From positions 124,001 through 188,000 of the forward strand of contig NZ_CAJFCL010000009.1 of the NCBI RefSeq assembly GCF_904063065.1: a stretch of 64,000 nucleotides of DNA. The letters run 5' to 3'. Origin of the DNA: Pseudomonas paraversuta (GTDB lineage Bacteria; Pseudomonadota; Gammaproteobacteria; Pseudomonadales; Pseudomonadaceae). A program made the translations under genes and the position numbers. Position 1 is the first letter of the stretch, and every line of letters begins with the position of its first letter. Below, piece by piece: positions 36,153 through 44,486 of this stretch. Below the pieces are notes generated by a model that saw nothing but the letters and a program-made list of their open reading frames with translations, was not told the DNA's origin and made no database searches.

Positions 36153-36548
36153 ATGAAACTTCTTTCCCCGCTCGCCCTGTTAACTGTCTGCAGCCTGCTG
36201 GCTGCTCCGCTGATGGCCGCAGAGCCTGCGCCGGAACTGACGGGCTGCGCAGCCAAGAAACAGGCCATCAGCCTGCAGCTTGAACAAGCTCGCGCCCACA
36301 ACAATTCCGGCCAGATTGCCGGCCTGGAAAAAGCCCTGAGCGAAGTCACTGAACATTGCACCGACGCGGGCCTGAAGAAAGAACGCGAGAACAAGGTGCT
36401 GGAAGCCAAGCACGAAGTCAGCCAGCGCCAGGCCGACCTGGACAAAGCCATGAAGAAAGGCGATCCGGAAAAAATCGACAAGCGCAAAACCAAACTGGCC
36501 GAGTCGCGCAAAGAGCTGCAAGAGGCGCTGGATCAGCTGGATAAATAA
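36153..36548 (+). CDS. DUF1090 (YqjC-like) periplasmic protein
   Basis: A 131-residue protein with a signal peptide (MKLLSPLALLTVCSLLAAPLMAA) and a mature, highly charged helical region rich in K, E and A that is predicted to form a coiled coil. Two cysteines (TGCAAKK and TEHCTD) are spaced as in DUF1090. I chose the ATG at 36153, which starts the signal peptide and follows TGGAGC. Function unknown; E. coli YqjC belongs to the family. A REP pair follows. Confidence 0.8.
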   Translation: MKLLSPLALLTVCSLLAAPLMAAEPAPELTGCAAKKQAISLQLEQARAHNNSGQIAGLEKALSEVTEHCTDAGLKKERENKVLEAKHEVSQRQADLDKAMKKGDPEKIDKRKTKLAESRKELQEALDQLDK

Positions 36549-36554
36549 GCCCCC

Positions 36555-36636
36555 TCTGCAGGAGCGAGCTTGCTCGCGAGCTCTTCAACATGATCACGTG
36601 ACTGCGTGATCGCGAACAGCTCGCTCCTGCAGGACG
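36555..36636. repeat. REP inverted pair (GAGCGAGCTTGCTCGCGA type)
   Basis: It lies in the convergent gap between the DUF1090 gene and the cytochrome c gene, with a nested palindrome (GATCACGTGACTGCGTGATC) in the spacer. Confidence 0.85.
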
Positions 36637-36655
36637 GATTGCAGTTGCGGTTCAC

Positions 36656-37105
36656 TCAGTGATTACGAAATTCCTTGTGACACGCACTGCAGGTGTCTTC
36701 GACCCTTTGCATTGCAGGGGTCAGGTTGCTGGCTTTATAGGGTTGTATCCGGCTAGCGACAACCAGCTCGCCTGTGGCAGCTTCCAACTGGCGAGCCAAC
36801 TCCTGAAAACGTGCCTGTTTTTGCCAGACATCGTCGGTGGCGCTGGTTTGATCGGATTCCTTCACCTGCGGAAAATGCTTCCACGGCTCGTAAGCCAGGG
36901 CATCGAGCTTGACTGCTCCCTCGGCAAAGCGTGGTCCGTCAAAGGCGATCCTGCCACGCAACATGCCGCCCAGGTCTTCACTGGTCTTGAGCATTTGCTT
37001 GAAAATCGCTTTACGCTGGCCCAGCGGCGAATCGGGATCAACCCCGCCACACGCCGATAACGTCAGGCAGGCCAGTAATACAACAGTCAGTCGTTTAACA
37101 ATCAT
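36656..37105 (-). CDS. Predicted lipoprotein c-type cytochrome (cytochrome c-prime-like)
   Basis: A 149-residue protein with a lipoprotein signal (VVLLACLTLSACGG, mature Cys about residue 19) and one heme site, CSACH, at residues 139-143, eight residues from the C terminus. The heme at the extreme C terminus of a helical domain of about 130 residues is the cytochrome c-prime/c556 layout. It would sit in the periplasm, lipid-anchored. The redox partner is unknown; mltA is divergent and unrelated. Assignment rests on the motif and length. Confidence 0.78.
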   Translation of the reverse strand: MIVKRLTVVLLACLTLSACGGVDPDSPLGQRKAIFKQMLKTSEDLGGMLRGRIAFDGPRFAEGAVKLDALAYEPWKHFPQVKESDQTSATDDVWQKQARFQELARQLEAATGELVVASRIQPYKASNLTPAMQRVEDTCSACHKEFRNH

Positions 37106-37226
37106 GGTGGCTCACGTCACGGGAATCGGCCGCCAGTATCCTCGCGTCACACACAAAGACCAATAGCCCTATTGAATATAGGGTTTGCCTTGAAGGTCAC
37201 TCGGCAAATCTCGAAGGAACCTGCTG

Positions 37227-38381
37227 ATGAGTAAATTTTTCAAGCCTCTGGCCTGGGCACTGCCCGTTGTCATGTTACTGGCCGGATGCAATGGCACCGA
37301 CAAGGATGCTGACAAGGGCAGCACCAAACCGGAGCCCCACACCACTTACAGCAAAGCTGAATGGAGTGCCCTGCCGCAAGTGACAGGCAGCGACCTGCAA
37401 AGCGGGTTTGCCTCATGGCGCAGTGCCTGTACCCGACTCAAGGCCGACCCTAACTGGGGAAGCGTGTGCAGCGATGCCGCCAAGCTGACAGCCAGCCCGA
37501 GCGTAGAGCAAATCAGCAGTTTTCTGCAGACCCATCTCGATGTGTACAGCCTGCGCTCGGCCGAAGGCAGCAGTGACGGGCTGATCACCGGGTATTACGA
37601 GCCGGTTTACCCCGGAAGCCTGAAACCCACCCAGGCCGCGAATGTGCCGATCTATGGCATTCCGTCCGACCTGATTGTGGTGAATCTGGACAGTATCTAC
37701 CCCGAACTGAAGGGCAAGCGCCTGCGCGGTCGCCTTGAAGGCCGCGTACTCAAGCCTTACGACACCGCCGAAACCATCAACAGCAAAGGTCTGAACGCAC
37801 CGGTGCTGGCGTGGCTCACTGATCCGATGGACCTGCAGTTCCTGCAGATCCAGGGCTCGGGCCGAGTGCAACTCGACGATGGTCGCCAGCTGCGCATCGG
37901 CTATGCCGACCAGAACGGTCATCCGTACAAACCCATTGGCCGCTGGCTGGTAGAGCAAGGCGAGCTGAAAAAAGAAGACGTGACCATGGGGACCATTCAC
38001 GCCTGGGCAATGGCGCACCCGGAGCGCGTTCACGAGATGCTGGCCAGCAATCCGAGTTATGTATTTTTCACCCAGAACCCCGACAGCAACGAAGGCCCGC
38101 GCGGCTCACTGAACGTGCCGCTCACGGCCGGCTATAGCGTGGCGGTGGATCGCAAGGTCATTCCGCTGGGCAGCCTGCTGTGGTTGTCGACCACCCAGGC
38201 CGACGGCCAACCCATAGTCCGGCCGGTTGCGGCCCAGGACACCGGCGGTGCAATTGCCGGTGAGGTTCGCGCGGACTTCTTCGTCGGCACCGGCCCCCAG
38301 GCCGGGCAAATAGCCGGCGACATGAAGCAAAAGGGCAATATCTGGCTGCTGTGGCCTAAAGGCGCGGCGTTGCCACAGTAA
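37227..38381 (+). CDS. mltA: Membrane-bound lytic murein transglycosylase A
   Basis: A 384-residue outer-membrane lipoprotein that cleaves peptidoglycan to 1,6-anhydromuropeptides. The lipobox is LLAGC, with Cys21. The MltA domain (about 115-275) includes GLITGYYEPVYPGS, and the C-terminal 3D domain carries the catalytic Asp at about residue 338 in AAQDTGGAIAGEVRADFFVG. The start has AAGGAACC upstream. A single-gene unit. Confidence 0.94.
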   Translation: MSKFFKPLAWALPVVMLLAGCNGTDKDADKGSTKPEPHTTYSKAEWSALPQVTGSDLQSGFASWRSACTRLKADPNWGSVCSDAAKLTASPSVEQISSFLQTHLDVYSLRSAEGSSDGLITGYYEPVYPGSLKPTQAANVPIYGIPSDLIVVNLDSIYPELKGKRLRGRLEGRVLKPYDTAETINSKGLNAPVLAWLTDPMDLQFLQIQGSGRVQLDDGRQLRIGYADQNGHPYKPIGRWLVEQGELKKEDVTMGTIHAWAMAHPERVHEMLASNPSYVFFTQNPDSNEGPRGSLNVPLTAGYSVAVDRKVIPLGSLLWLSTTQADGQPIVRPVAAQDTGGAIAGEVRADFFVGTGPQAGQIAGDMKQKGNIWLLWPKGAALPQ

Positions 38382-38384
38382 CCT

Positions 38385-38455
38385 GGTGCAGGAGCGAGCT
38401 TGCTCGCGGGCGCTTCAACATGGTCCCGTGATCGCGAACAGCTCGCTCCTGCATT
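38385..38455. repeat. REP inverted pair (GAGCGAGCTTGCTCGCGA type)
   Basis: In the convergent gap between mltA and the MAPEG gene. Confidence 0.85.
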
Positions 38456-38467
38456 TTCAGCCTGAAC

Positions 38468-38854
38468 TCACATCGAGACAAAAAAGAAGCTGACCACCAG
38501 CCCCATGCCGATAAACCAGACCACCGAACGCATCATGGCCCAGTCGGCCAGATAACAGATGATGTATAGCAGGCGACTGGTAACAAACAGCACCGCCAGC
38601 ACGTCGATGGTCACGGGCTGCGCATTGCCCACGATATCGGCAATGATCACCGCGGCGGCAAACGCCGGGGTCACTTCAAAGCTGTTGAGCTGAGCGCTGT
38701 GGGCGCGCTTGGCAAATCCTTGCAGACCGTCGAGAAACGTCCGTGGATCATGGTTCTGCCGCGGCCCGAACTTGCCGTCGCTGAACTTGGCAAAGGCGGT
38801 ACAGACATAGGGCAGGCAAAGGGCAATCAGTACACACCAGAAGGCAACCGTCAT
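38468..38854 (-). CDS. MAPEG-family membrane protein
   Basis: A 128-residue protein with four predicted membrane helices, of the membrane-associated eicosanoid/glutathione metabolism superfamily. Recognisable features are the first helix VAFWCVLIALCLPYVCTAFAKF, the loop PRTFLDGLQGFAKRAHSAQLNSFEV and the helix FVTSRLLYIICYLADWAMMR. Bacterial members are often annotated only by family, and a glutathione role is not established. It lies 13 bases downstream of the DMT transporter gene and is probably co-transcribed. Confidence 0.8.
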   Translation of the reverse strand: MTVAFWCVLIALCLPYVCTAFAKFSDGKFGPRQNHDPRTFLDGLQGFAKRAHSAQLNSFEVTPAFAAAVIIADIVGNAQPVTIDVLAVLFVTSRLLYIICYLADWAMMRSVVWFIGMGLVVSFFFVSM

Positions 38855-38867
38855 TGGAATTTCCTTT

Positions 38868-39701
38868 TTAGAGTTTCATCACGAGCATGCCGATCAGCAC
38901 CAGCCCACAGGCTAAGAGCCTCGGCCCACCAAAAGGTTCTTTGAGGTAACGCATACCGAACAGCACCACCAGAATCACACTGACTTCACGCAATGCCGCG
39001 GCCTCGGCAATCGAGCCCAGCTGCATGGCCCACAACACCAGGCCATAGCTGGCCAGAACACAAATCCCTACTGCCACCCCCAAACGCCATTGCGTACGCC
39101 AGAACAGGGTAAACGCGGTACGCCTGCGGGTCAGCGCCAGCAACGGGAACGGCCAGGCGCTGATCAGCGTTACCCAAACCAGATAATCCAGCGGGTGCGA
39201 CCAGCGCCGCAGGGCCTGACCATCCAGGAAGGTATAGCAGCCGATGCACAGGCCAATCAGTGCAACCACTGGCAGCAGCGACCAAGGCAACCGATCACCG
39301 CCACCGCCCTGCCACAGCAGGCAGGCCATGCCGCACGGGATCAGCAGGATACCGATGATTTGCTGACCGGTAAGGGCTTCGCCGGCAAACGTCAGGGTCA
39401 ACGCCAGCACCACCAGTGGCGAAAGCCCGCGCATCAGCGGATAGACTAATCCCAGATCGCCCACCCGATAGGCGCGAATCAACAGCACCCGGTAAAGCAG
39501 TTCGAATACGGCAGATGCCAAAATCCACGGCCAGATGTCCATGGGCGGAAATGCCACAAACCCCACCAGCGCAACAACCAGCAGCAGCGCAACCGTGTCC
39601 ATGCACGCGATCACCAGCAAACGTTCGCCACTGAACTTAATCAGGGTATTCCAGATCGCATGCAACACAGCCGCGATCAGCACCAACGTGGTTGCCAGCA
39701 C
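38868..39701 (-). CDS. EamA/DMT-family transporter
   Basis: A 277-residue membrane protein with about 10 helices in two EamA repeats. The second repeat ends with the family-typical segment FGMRYLKEPFGGPRLLACGLVLIGMLVMKL. The N terminus, MLATTLVLIAAVLHAIWNTLIKFSG, matches drug/metabolite exporters. The substrate is unknown. It is divergent from the CPA1 antiporter across 150 bases. Confidence 0.82.
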   Translation of the reverse strand: MLATTLVLIAAVLHAIWNTLIKFSGERLLVIACMDTVALLLVVALVGFVAFPPMDIWPWILASAVFELLYRVLLIRAYRVGDLGLVYPLMRGLSPLVVLALTLTFAGEALTGQQIIGILLIPCGMACLLWQGGGGDRLPWSLLPVVALIGLCIGCYTFLDGQALRRWSHPLDYLVWVTLISAWPFPLLALTRRRTAFTLFWRTQWRLGVAVGICVLASYGLVLWAMQLGSIAEAAALREVSVILVVLFGMRYLKEPFGGPRLLACGLVLIGMLVMKL

Positions 39702-39852
39702 CGTTACCTCCTTTATTTTTATGGATCGGCATCTTTTTTATACGGTATTCATGACTGTGCCGCGAATATGTGTCGCTGCCGTCTGCTTTTTCATCAAACA
39801 AGACCTGACCCGATCAGGGTCTCCACTGACTCCCGCCACTACAGGATCCCGG

Positions 39853-41118
39853 ATGCTTGAACTTGTTGCTGCGTTTATCTGCCTGACCTCACTGCTGACA
39901 TACGTGAACTTCCGTTTTATCGGCCTGCCGCCAACCATTGGTGTGATGGTCACCGCCCTCATGTTTTCCCTGCTGTTGCAAGGCTTGAGCTTTATTGGCT
40001 ATCCCGGTCTTGAAGATCGCGTGCAGGAGTTGATCGGCCAGATCGATTTCGGCGATCTGCTGATGAACTGGATGCTTTCCTTCCTGCTGTTTGCCGGCGC
40101 CTTGCACGTAAACTTCAACGACGTACGCAGCTACCGCTGGCCCATCGGCCTGCTGGCCACCGTCGGTGTGCTGATTGCCACCACCGTGATCGGCAGCCTG
40201 GCGTACTGGATCTTTGGCCTGTTTGGCTGGCATATCAGCTTCCTGTATTGCCTGCTGTTCGGCGCCCTGATTTCGCCCACTGATCCGATCGCCGTGCTTG
40301 GCGTGCTGCGTACCGCCAACGCATCCAAACCGCTGAAAACCACGATTGTCGGTGAATCGCTGTTCAATGACGGCACCGCCGTTGTGGTGTTCACCGTATT
40401 GCTGGGCATTGTGCAACTGGGCGAAACCCCGAGCCTGGGCGCCACCGCGATGCTGTTTGCCCATGAAGCCATTGGCGGCGTGGTGTTTGGCGGTTTGATC
40501 GGCTATCTGGTCTATCGAATGATCAAGAGCATCGAGCAATACCAGATCGAAGTGATGCTGACCCTGGCGCTGGTGATCGGCGGCTCCGCCATGGCCAGCG
40601 AGCTGCATGTCTCGGCACCCATTGCGATGGTGGTCGCCGGTCTGATCATCGGTAATCTGGGCCGCAACAAGGCCATGAACGAGATGACCCGGCGCTACAT
40701 GGACGGTTTTTGGGAGTTGCTCGATGACATGCTCAACGCGCTGCTGTTTGCCCTGATCGGCATGGAATTGCTGTTGCTGCCGTTCTCATGGTTGCACTTG
40801 CTGGCAGCGAGCGTGCTGGCCCTGGCCATCCTGCTCTCGCGCCTGTTGACCGTGGCCCCGGCCATTGTGCTGCTGCGCCGCTGGCGTACGGTGCCCCGCG
40901 GCACCATCCGCATCCTGACCTGGGGTGGTTTGCGCGGCGGGGTTTCGGTAGCCCTGGCTCTGGCCTTGCCACTGGGGCCGGAACGCGACCTGATCCTGAG
41001 TATTACCTACATCGTGGTGCTGTCGTCGATCCTGTTCCAGGGTTTGACCATCGGCAAACTGGTCAAGCATGTGACCAAAGATGCACCGGCTCCGGTCGAG
41101 ACGGATCCCGCGCATTGA
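39853..41118 (+). CDS. CPA1-family Na+/H+ (or K+/H+) antiporter, NhaP-like
   Basis: A 421-residue antiporter with about 12 membrane segments. It has the CPA1 ion-binding motif GESLFNDGTAVVVFTVLLG (Asn-Asp pair, about residues 170-188), the preceding SPTDPIAVLGVL, and the conserved helix GLRGGVSVALALALP near the C terminus. No large cytoplasmic tail is present. I chose the ATG at 39853 (MLELVAAFICLTSLLTYVNFRF); over 100 residues of in-frame upstream sequence overlap the divergent promoter. Which cation it moves cannot be read from the sequence. Confidence 0.87.
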   Translation: MLELVAAFICLTSLLTYVNFRFIGLPPTIGVMVTALMFSLLLQGLSFIGYPGLEDRVQELIGQIDFGDLLMNWMLSFLLFAGALHVNFNDVRSYRWPIGLLATVGVLIATTVIGSLAYWIFGLFGWHISFLYCLLFGALISPTDPIAVLGVLRTANASKPLKTTIVGESLFNDGTAVVVFTVLLGIVQLGETPSLGATAMLFAHEAIGGVVFGGLIGYLVYRMIKSIEQYQIEVMLTLALVIGGSAMASELHVSAPIAMVVAGLIIGNLGRNKAMNEMTRRYMDGFWELLDDMLNALLFALIGMELLLLPFSWLHLLAASVLALAILLSRLLTVAPAIVLLRRWRTVPRGTIRILTWGGLRGGVSVALALALPLGPERDLILSITYIVVLSSILFQGLTIGKLVKHVTKDAPAPVETDPAH

Positions 41119-41261
41119 TCTGAAGCCCGCAATCTCGCTGCCACCGCCCCCCCCGGTAGCGACTGCGAAACTGCCGGGGCACCTCGTCCCGGCGTTTCCT
41201 GCCAGCTTGGCTACACTCTTTTTCCTAATGCCTGAGAGCATAAAACGTAAAGGAGAAAGGG

Positions 41262-41633
41262 ATGAGTACTTCTGCTGGCTATGCACCGCCCAGGCGCCAT
41301 ACAGGCGCCTACATCATAGTTATCACCGCACTGATCGCCCTGGCCATTACGGCATGGCGATTTTTTACGCCACTGTCGGGCGTGACCGACTCCGGCGGCG
41401 CGATGGTAACGATGCTGGGCGAATTCGTTCTGTTCATTCTTGGCCTGTTGCTGATCAAGCATGAATTCGGGGGACTAAGAAGTTTCTTCGTTGTTCTTAG
41501 CTGGCTCGCGGTCATCGGGACGCTGTTTGGCGCGGTCCTCTTGCATGGCTGGTGGACAGCTCTGGTGCTGGTGGTGTGCGCCGCAGGGGTGGTCATCGAA
41601 ACTTTTTGCGGCAAGCCAACAAGGAGCGCGTGA
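41262..41633 (+). CDS. Small membrane subunit of a PQQ dehydrogenase
   Basis: A 123-residue protein with four predicted membrane helices (YIIVITALIALAITAWRFF, MLGEFVLFILGLLLI, FFVVLSWLAVIGTLFG, ALVLVVCAAGVVIETF). It has an AAGGAGAAAGG site and ends one base before the PQQ dehydrogenase starts. In membrane glucose dehydrogenase, a similar hydrophobic domain is fused to the N terminus and passes electrons to ubiquinone. In polyol dehydrogenases such as SldAB it is a separate small subunit. Here it is separate, so it probably anchors the periplasmic subunit and links it to the quinone pool. Confidence 0.75.
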   Translation: MSTSAGYAPPRRHTGAYIIVITALIALAITAWRFFTPLSGVTDSGGAMVTMLGEFVLFILGLLLIKHEFGGLRSFFVVLSWLAVIGTLFGAVLLHGWWTALVLVVCAAGVVIETFCGKPTRSA

Positions 41634-41634
41634 C

Positions 41635-43626
41635 ATGGATAAAGTAAAAAAACATCTTTTCACGGCACCGGTCATCTGCATGCTCGCGGGTATTTCAACC
41701 GCACACGCTGACACCGCTTACATAGTGCCCACGCCCCTGCTGGCGCCATCCAGTATCTCCGCCGAAGACGCCAGAATACCCGTGCCCAATGGCAAGGAGT
41801 GGGACTCGTTCCATGGCCAGTTAAGCTCGCAAAAATATTCGCCGCTGAACCAGATCAACAAGGACAACGTCGGAAAACTGACCAAGGTCTGGCAGTATTT
41901 CACCGGCGACATGTCGGACGGGACCGGCAAAACCCCTGCCACTGTATGGTCCGCCACCCCGATCTTTGCCAATGACACGCTGTACGTCGGCACGCCTTTT
42001 TACCGGATCATTGCCCTTGAGCCTGAGACGGGTAAAGAAAAGTGGAGTTATGACACCAAGTCGCCGCTGGAGGCCCTCACCCAGCCGGCCTTGAAATCCC
42101 GTGGCGTAGCCTACTGGCAGGAAAAAAACCCGCAACCCGGGGTTGCCTGTCAGAAAGTCGTGTACCTGGGGAATATGACAGCCCAGTTGTTTGCAGTGGA
42201 TGCCGACACCGGCAAGCCATGCGAAAACTTTGGCAAAAACGGCGTGGTTGATATCAACCAGTGGAACAAGCTCAACGCCAAATGGCCGCTGTCGGTCCTG
42301 CAGCCGCCGACCGTTATCGGTGACAAGCTGATCGTCGGCTGGGCCGGCAAGGACTGGGAGTACGAAGTCGAATCACCAGGCTCGCTGTTTGCTCTCAACG
42401 CCCGTACCGGCGAGCTGGAGTGGGAATTCAAACCGATTCCCGATGATGAGGCCGGCAATACCGGTACCGCCAATATCTGGACCGCCATGTCCTATGACGC
42501 GGCACTCGGCCTGCTGTACATCCCGGTCTCCTCGCCTTCACCCAACTACTGGGGCGGCAACCGGCCAAAAGCGATTCCTTTGGGAACCTCAACAACCGCG
42601 CTGGATATCAATACGGGCAAGGTCGTATGGTCCCGTCAGTGGGTTCACCACGATTTGTGGGACTACGATATCAACTCGGCCCCGACCCTGATGGACATCA
42701 CCGTCGATGGCAAACCTGTAGCCGCGCTGGTTCAAGCTACCAAAATGGGCTTTCTGTTCACCGTTGACCGTCGTACCGGTGAAGACGTGTGGCCGATTGA
42801 AGAGCGTCCGGTGCCAAAAGGCGATGCCGATGGCGAAGTCTACTCACCCACGCAGCCCTTCCCGACCAAACCTGCTCCGTTGCTGGACCAGTCCAAGAAG
42901 CCCGCAATCTGGAAAATCGCCGATATTGTCGGCTTTGGCCAGTGTTCAAAAATGTGGGACGGCCTGGAATACAACGGCATGTACTCGCCACCTTCCACCA
43001 AAGGTAACGGCGTACTGGCCTACCCGGACAGCGCCGGTGGCGTGCAATGGGGTGGCGTAGCCTTCGATCCGGTCAGCCAGGTGGCAGTGGTTAACACCTC
43101 GCACATCGTGCAGATGATCAAGCTGTGGGATCGCGCCTCCTATGACAAACAACCCAAGGAAGCAGGCAACGAAAACGGCTTCTATCCGCAGATCGGCGCA
43201 CCCTATGGCATGTCCTTGCTCAATGCGCAGAACTGGGCCGGCATGCCGTGCTGGGCGCCGCCTTTTGGTGAAATCGTCGCCATCGACATGCACACCGGTG
43301 ACGTGAAATGGCGTCGTCCGATGGGCGCGGTGCAGCAATATGGCTGGTACATGCCTGAAAGCATGGGCTCACCTACCATCGGCGGACCGGCAATCACGGC
43401 CGGTGGCGTGGTGTTCATTGGTGCCTCGATGGATGCCAAGGTGCGCGCCTACTCCCTGGATGACGGCAAGGAACTGTGGTCGGATAACGTCATGGCACCT
43501 GCTGTCGCCAACCCCGCGGTGTATGAGTACAAGGGCCGGCAATATGTGGCGTTTGTCGCGGGCGGCAACTCCATCATGAAAGATCAGGTGGGCGATCAAG
43601 TGGTGGTCTACGCACTGCCGAAATGA
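41635..43626 (+). CDS. PQQ-dependent dehydrogenase of the glucose/quinate/polyol class, periplasmic subunit
   Basis: A 663-residue quinoprotein with a signal peptide (MDKVKKHLFTAPVICMLAGISTAHA, cleavage near 25) and an eight-bladed propeller. Blade motifs typical of this class include KLTKVWQYFTGDM, ARTGELEWEF, WSRQWVHHDLWDYDINSAPTL and GDVKWRRPMGAV; the HHDLWDYD segment lines the PQQ site. It lacks the membrane domain of Gcd, which is supplied by the gene one base upstream. It oxidises an alcohol or sugar in the periplasm, with electrons going to ubiquinone. The substrate could be a polyol, quinate/shikimate or a sugar; no pathway genes lie nearby to decide. PQQ genes are not in the window. 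Confidence 0.85.
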   Translation: MDKVKKHLFTAPVICMLAGISTAHADTAYIVPTPLLAPSSISAEDARIPVPNGKEWDSFHGQLSSQKYSPLNQINKDNVGKLTKVWQYFTGDMSDGTGKTPATVWSATPIFANDTLYVGTPFYRIIALEPETGKEKWSYDTKSPLEALTQPALKSRGVAYWQEKNPQPGVACQKVVYLGNMTAQLFAVDADTGKPCENFGKNGVVDINQWNKLNAKWPLSVLQPPTVIGDKLIVGWAGKDWEYEVESPGSLFALNARTGELEWEFKPIPDDEAGNTGTANIWTAMSYDAALGLLYIPVSSPSPNYWGGNRPKAIPLGTSTTALDINTGKVVWSRQWVHHDLWDYDINSAPTLMDITVDGKPVAALVQATKMGFLFTVDRRTGEDVWPIEERPVPKGDADGEVYSPTQPFPTKPAPLLDQSKKPAIWKIADIVGFGQCSKMWDGLEYNGMYSPPSTKGNGVLAYPDSAGGVQWGGVAFDPVSQVAVVNTSHIVQMIKLWDRASYDKQPKEAGNENGFYPQIGAPYGMSLLNAQNWAGMPCWAPPFGEIVAIDMHTGDVKWRRPMGAVQQYGWYMPESMGSPTIGGPAITAGGVVFIGASMDAKVRAYSLDDGKELWSDNVMAPAVANPAVYEYKGRQYVAFVAGGNSIMKDQVGDQVVVYALPK

Positions 43627-44486
43627 TGCCGGGCTCCCACACGCCCTGATCGGGCCTTGTGGGAGCTGGCTTGCCAGCGATGCTATCGCCGGCAAGCCGG
43701 CTCCCACAGGTTATGTGTTTCCCTCCATCAACCGCTGCAACCGTTCCCCGGCCCCGCAGCGCCAACGCTACCGAAAGTGCTGGTCGATGCCGGGCTACCA
43801 CAGGCTCTGACTGGACCTTGTGGGAGCTGGCTTGCCAGCGATGCTATCGCCGGCAAGCCGGCTCCCACAGGTTATGTGTTTCCCTTCATCAACCGCTGCA
43901 ACCGTTCGCCGGCCCGCAGCGCCAACGCTACCAAAAGTACTGGTCGATGCCGGGCTCCCACAGGCTCTGATCGGGCCCTGTGGGAGCTGGCTTGCCAGCG
44001 ATGCTATCGCCGGCAAGCCGGCTCCCACAGGTTATGTGTTTCCCTTCATCAACCGCTGCAACCGTTCGCCGGCCCCGCAGCGCCAACGCTACCAAAAGTA
44101 CTGGTCGATGCCGGGCTCCCACAGGCTCTGATCGGGCCCTGTGGGAGCTGGCTTGCCAGCGATGCTATCGCCGGCAAGCCGGCTCCCACAGGTTATGTGT
44201 TTCCTCACATCAACCGCTGCAACCGTTCCCCGGCCCCACAGCGCCAACACCACCAAAAGTACTGGTCGATGCCGGGCTACCACACGCCCTGACCGGGCCC
44301 TGTGGGAGCCGGCTCCCACAGGTTATGTATTTCCTCCCATCAACCGCTGCAACCGTTCGCCGGCCCCGCAGCGCCAACACCACCAAAAGTGCTGGTCGAT
44401 GCCGGGCTACCACAGGCTCTGACAGGATCTTGTGGGAGCTGGCTTGCCAGCGATGCTATCGCCGGCAAGCCGGCTCCCACAGGTTA
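43627..44486. repeat. Six-copy, about 161-bp tandem array with REP pairs and LysR gene tails
   Basis: REP hairpins begin at 43657, 43818, 43978, 44139, 44300 and 44430, giving periods of 161, 160, 161, 161 and 130. Each unit holds an inverted REP pair, then about 45 bases nearly identical to the 3-prime end of the LysR gene including its stop codon, then about 50 bases ending in GATGCCGGGCTCCCAC or GATGCCGGGCTACCAC. The same sequence follows the PQQ dehydrogenase stop at the left edge. The fifth copy lost about 31 bases of the hairpin, leaving GTGGGAGCCGGCTCCCAC (44302-44319). Open frames across the array are artefacts. Confidence 0.93.
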
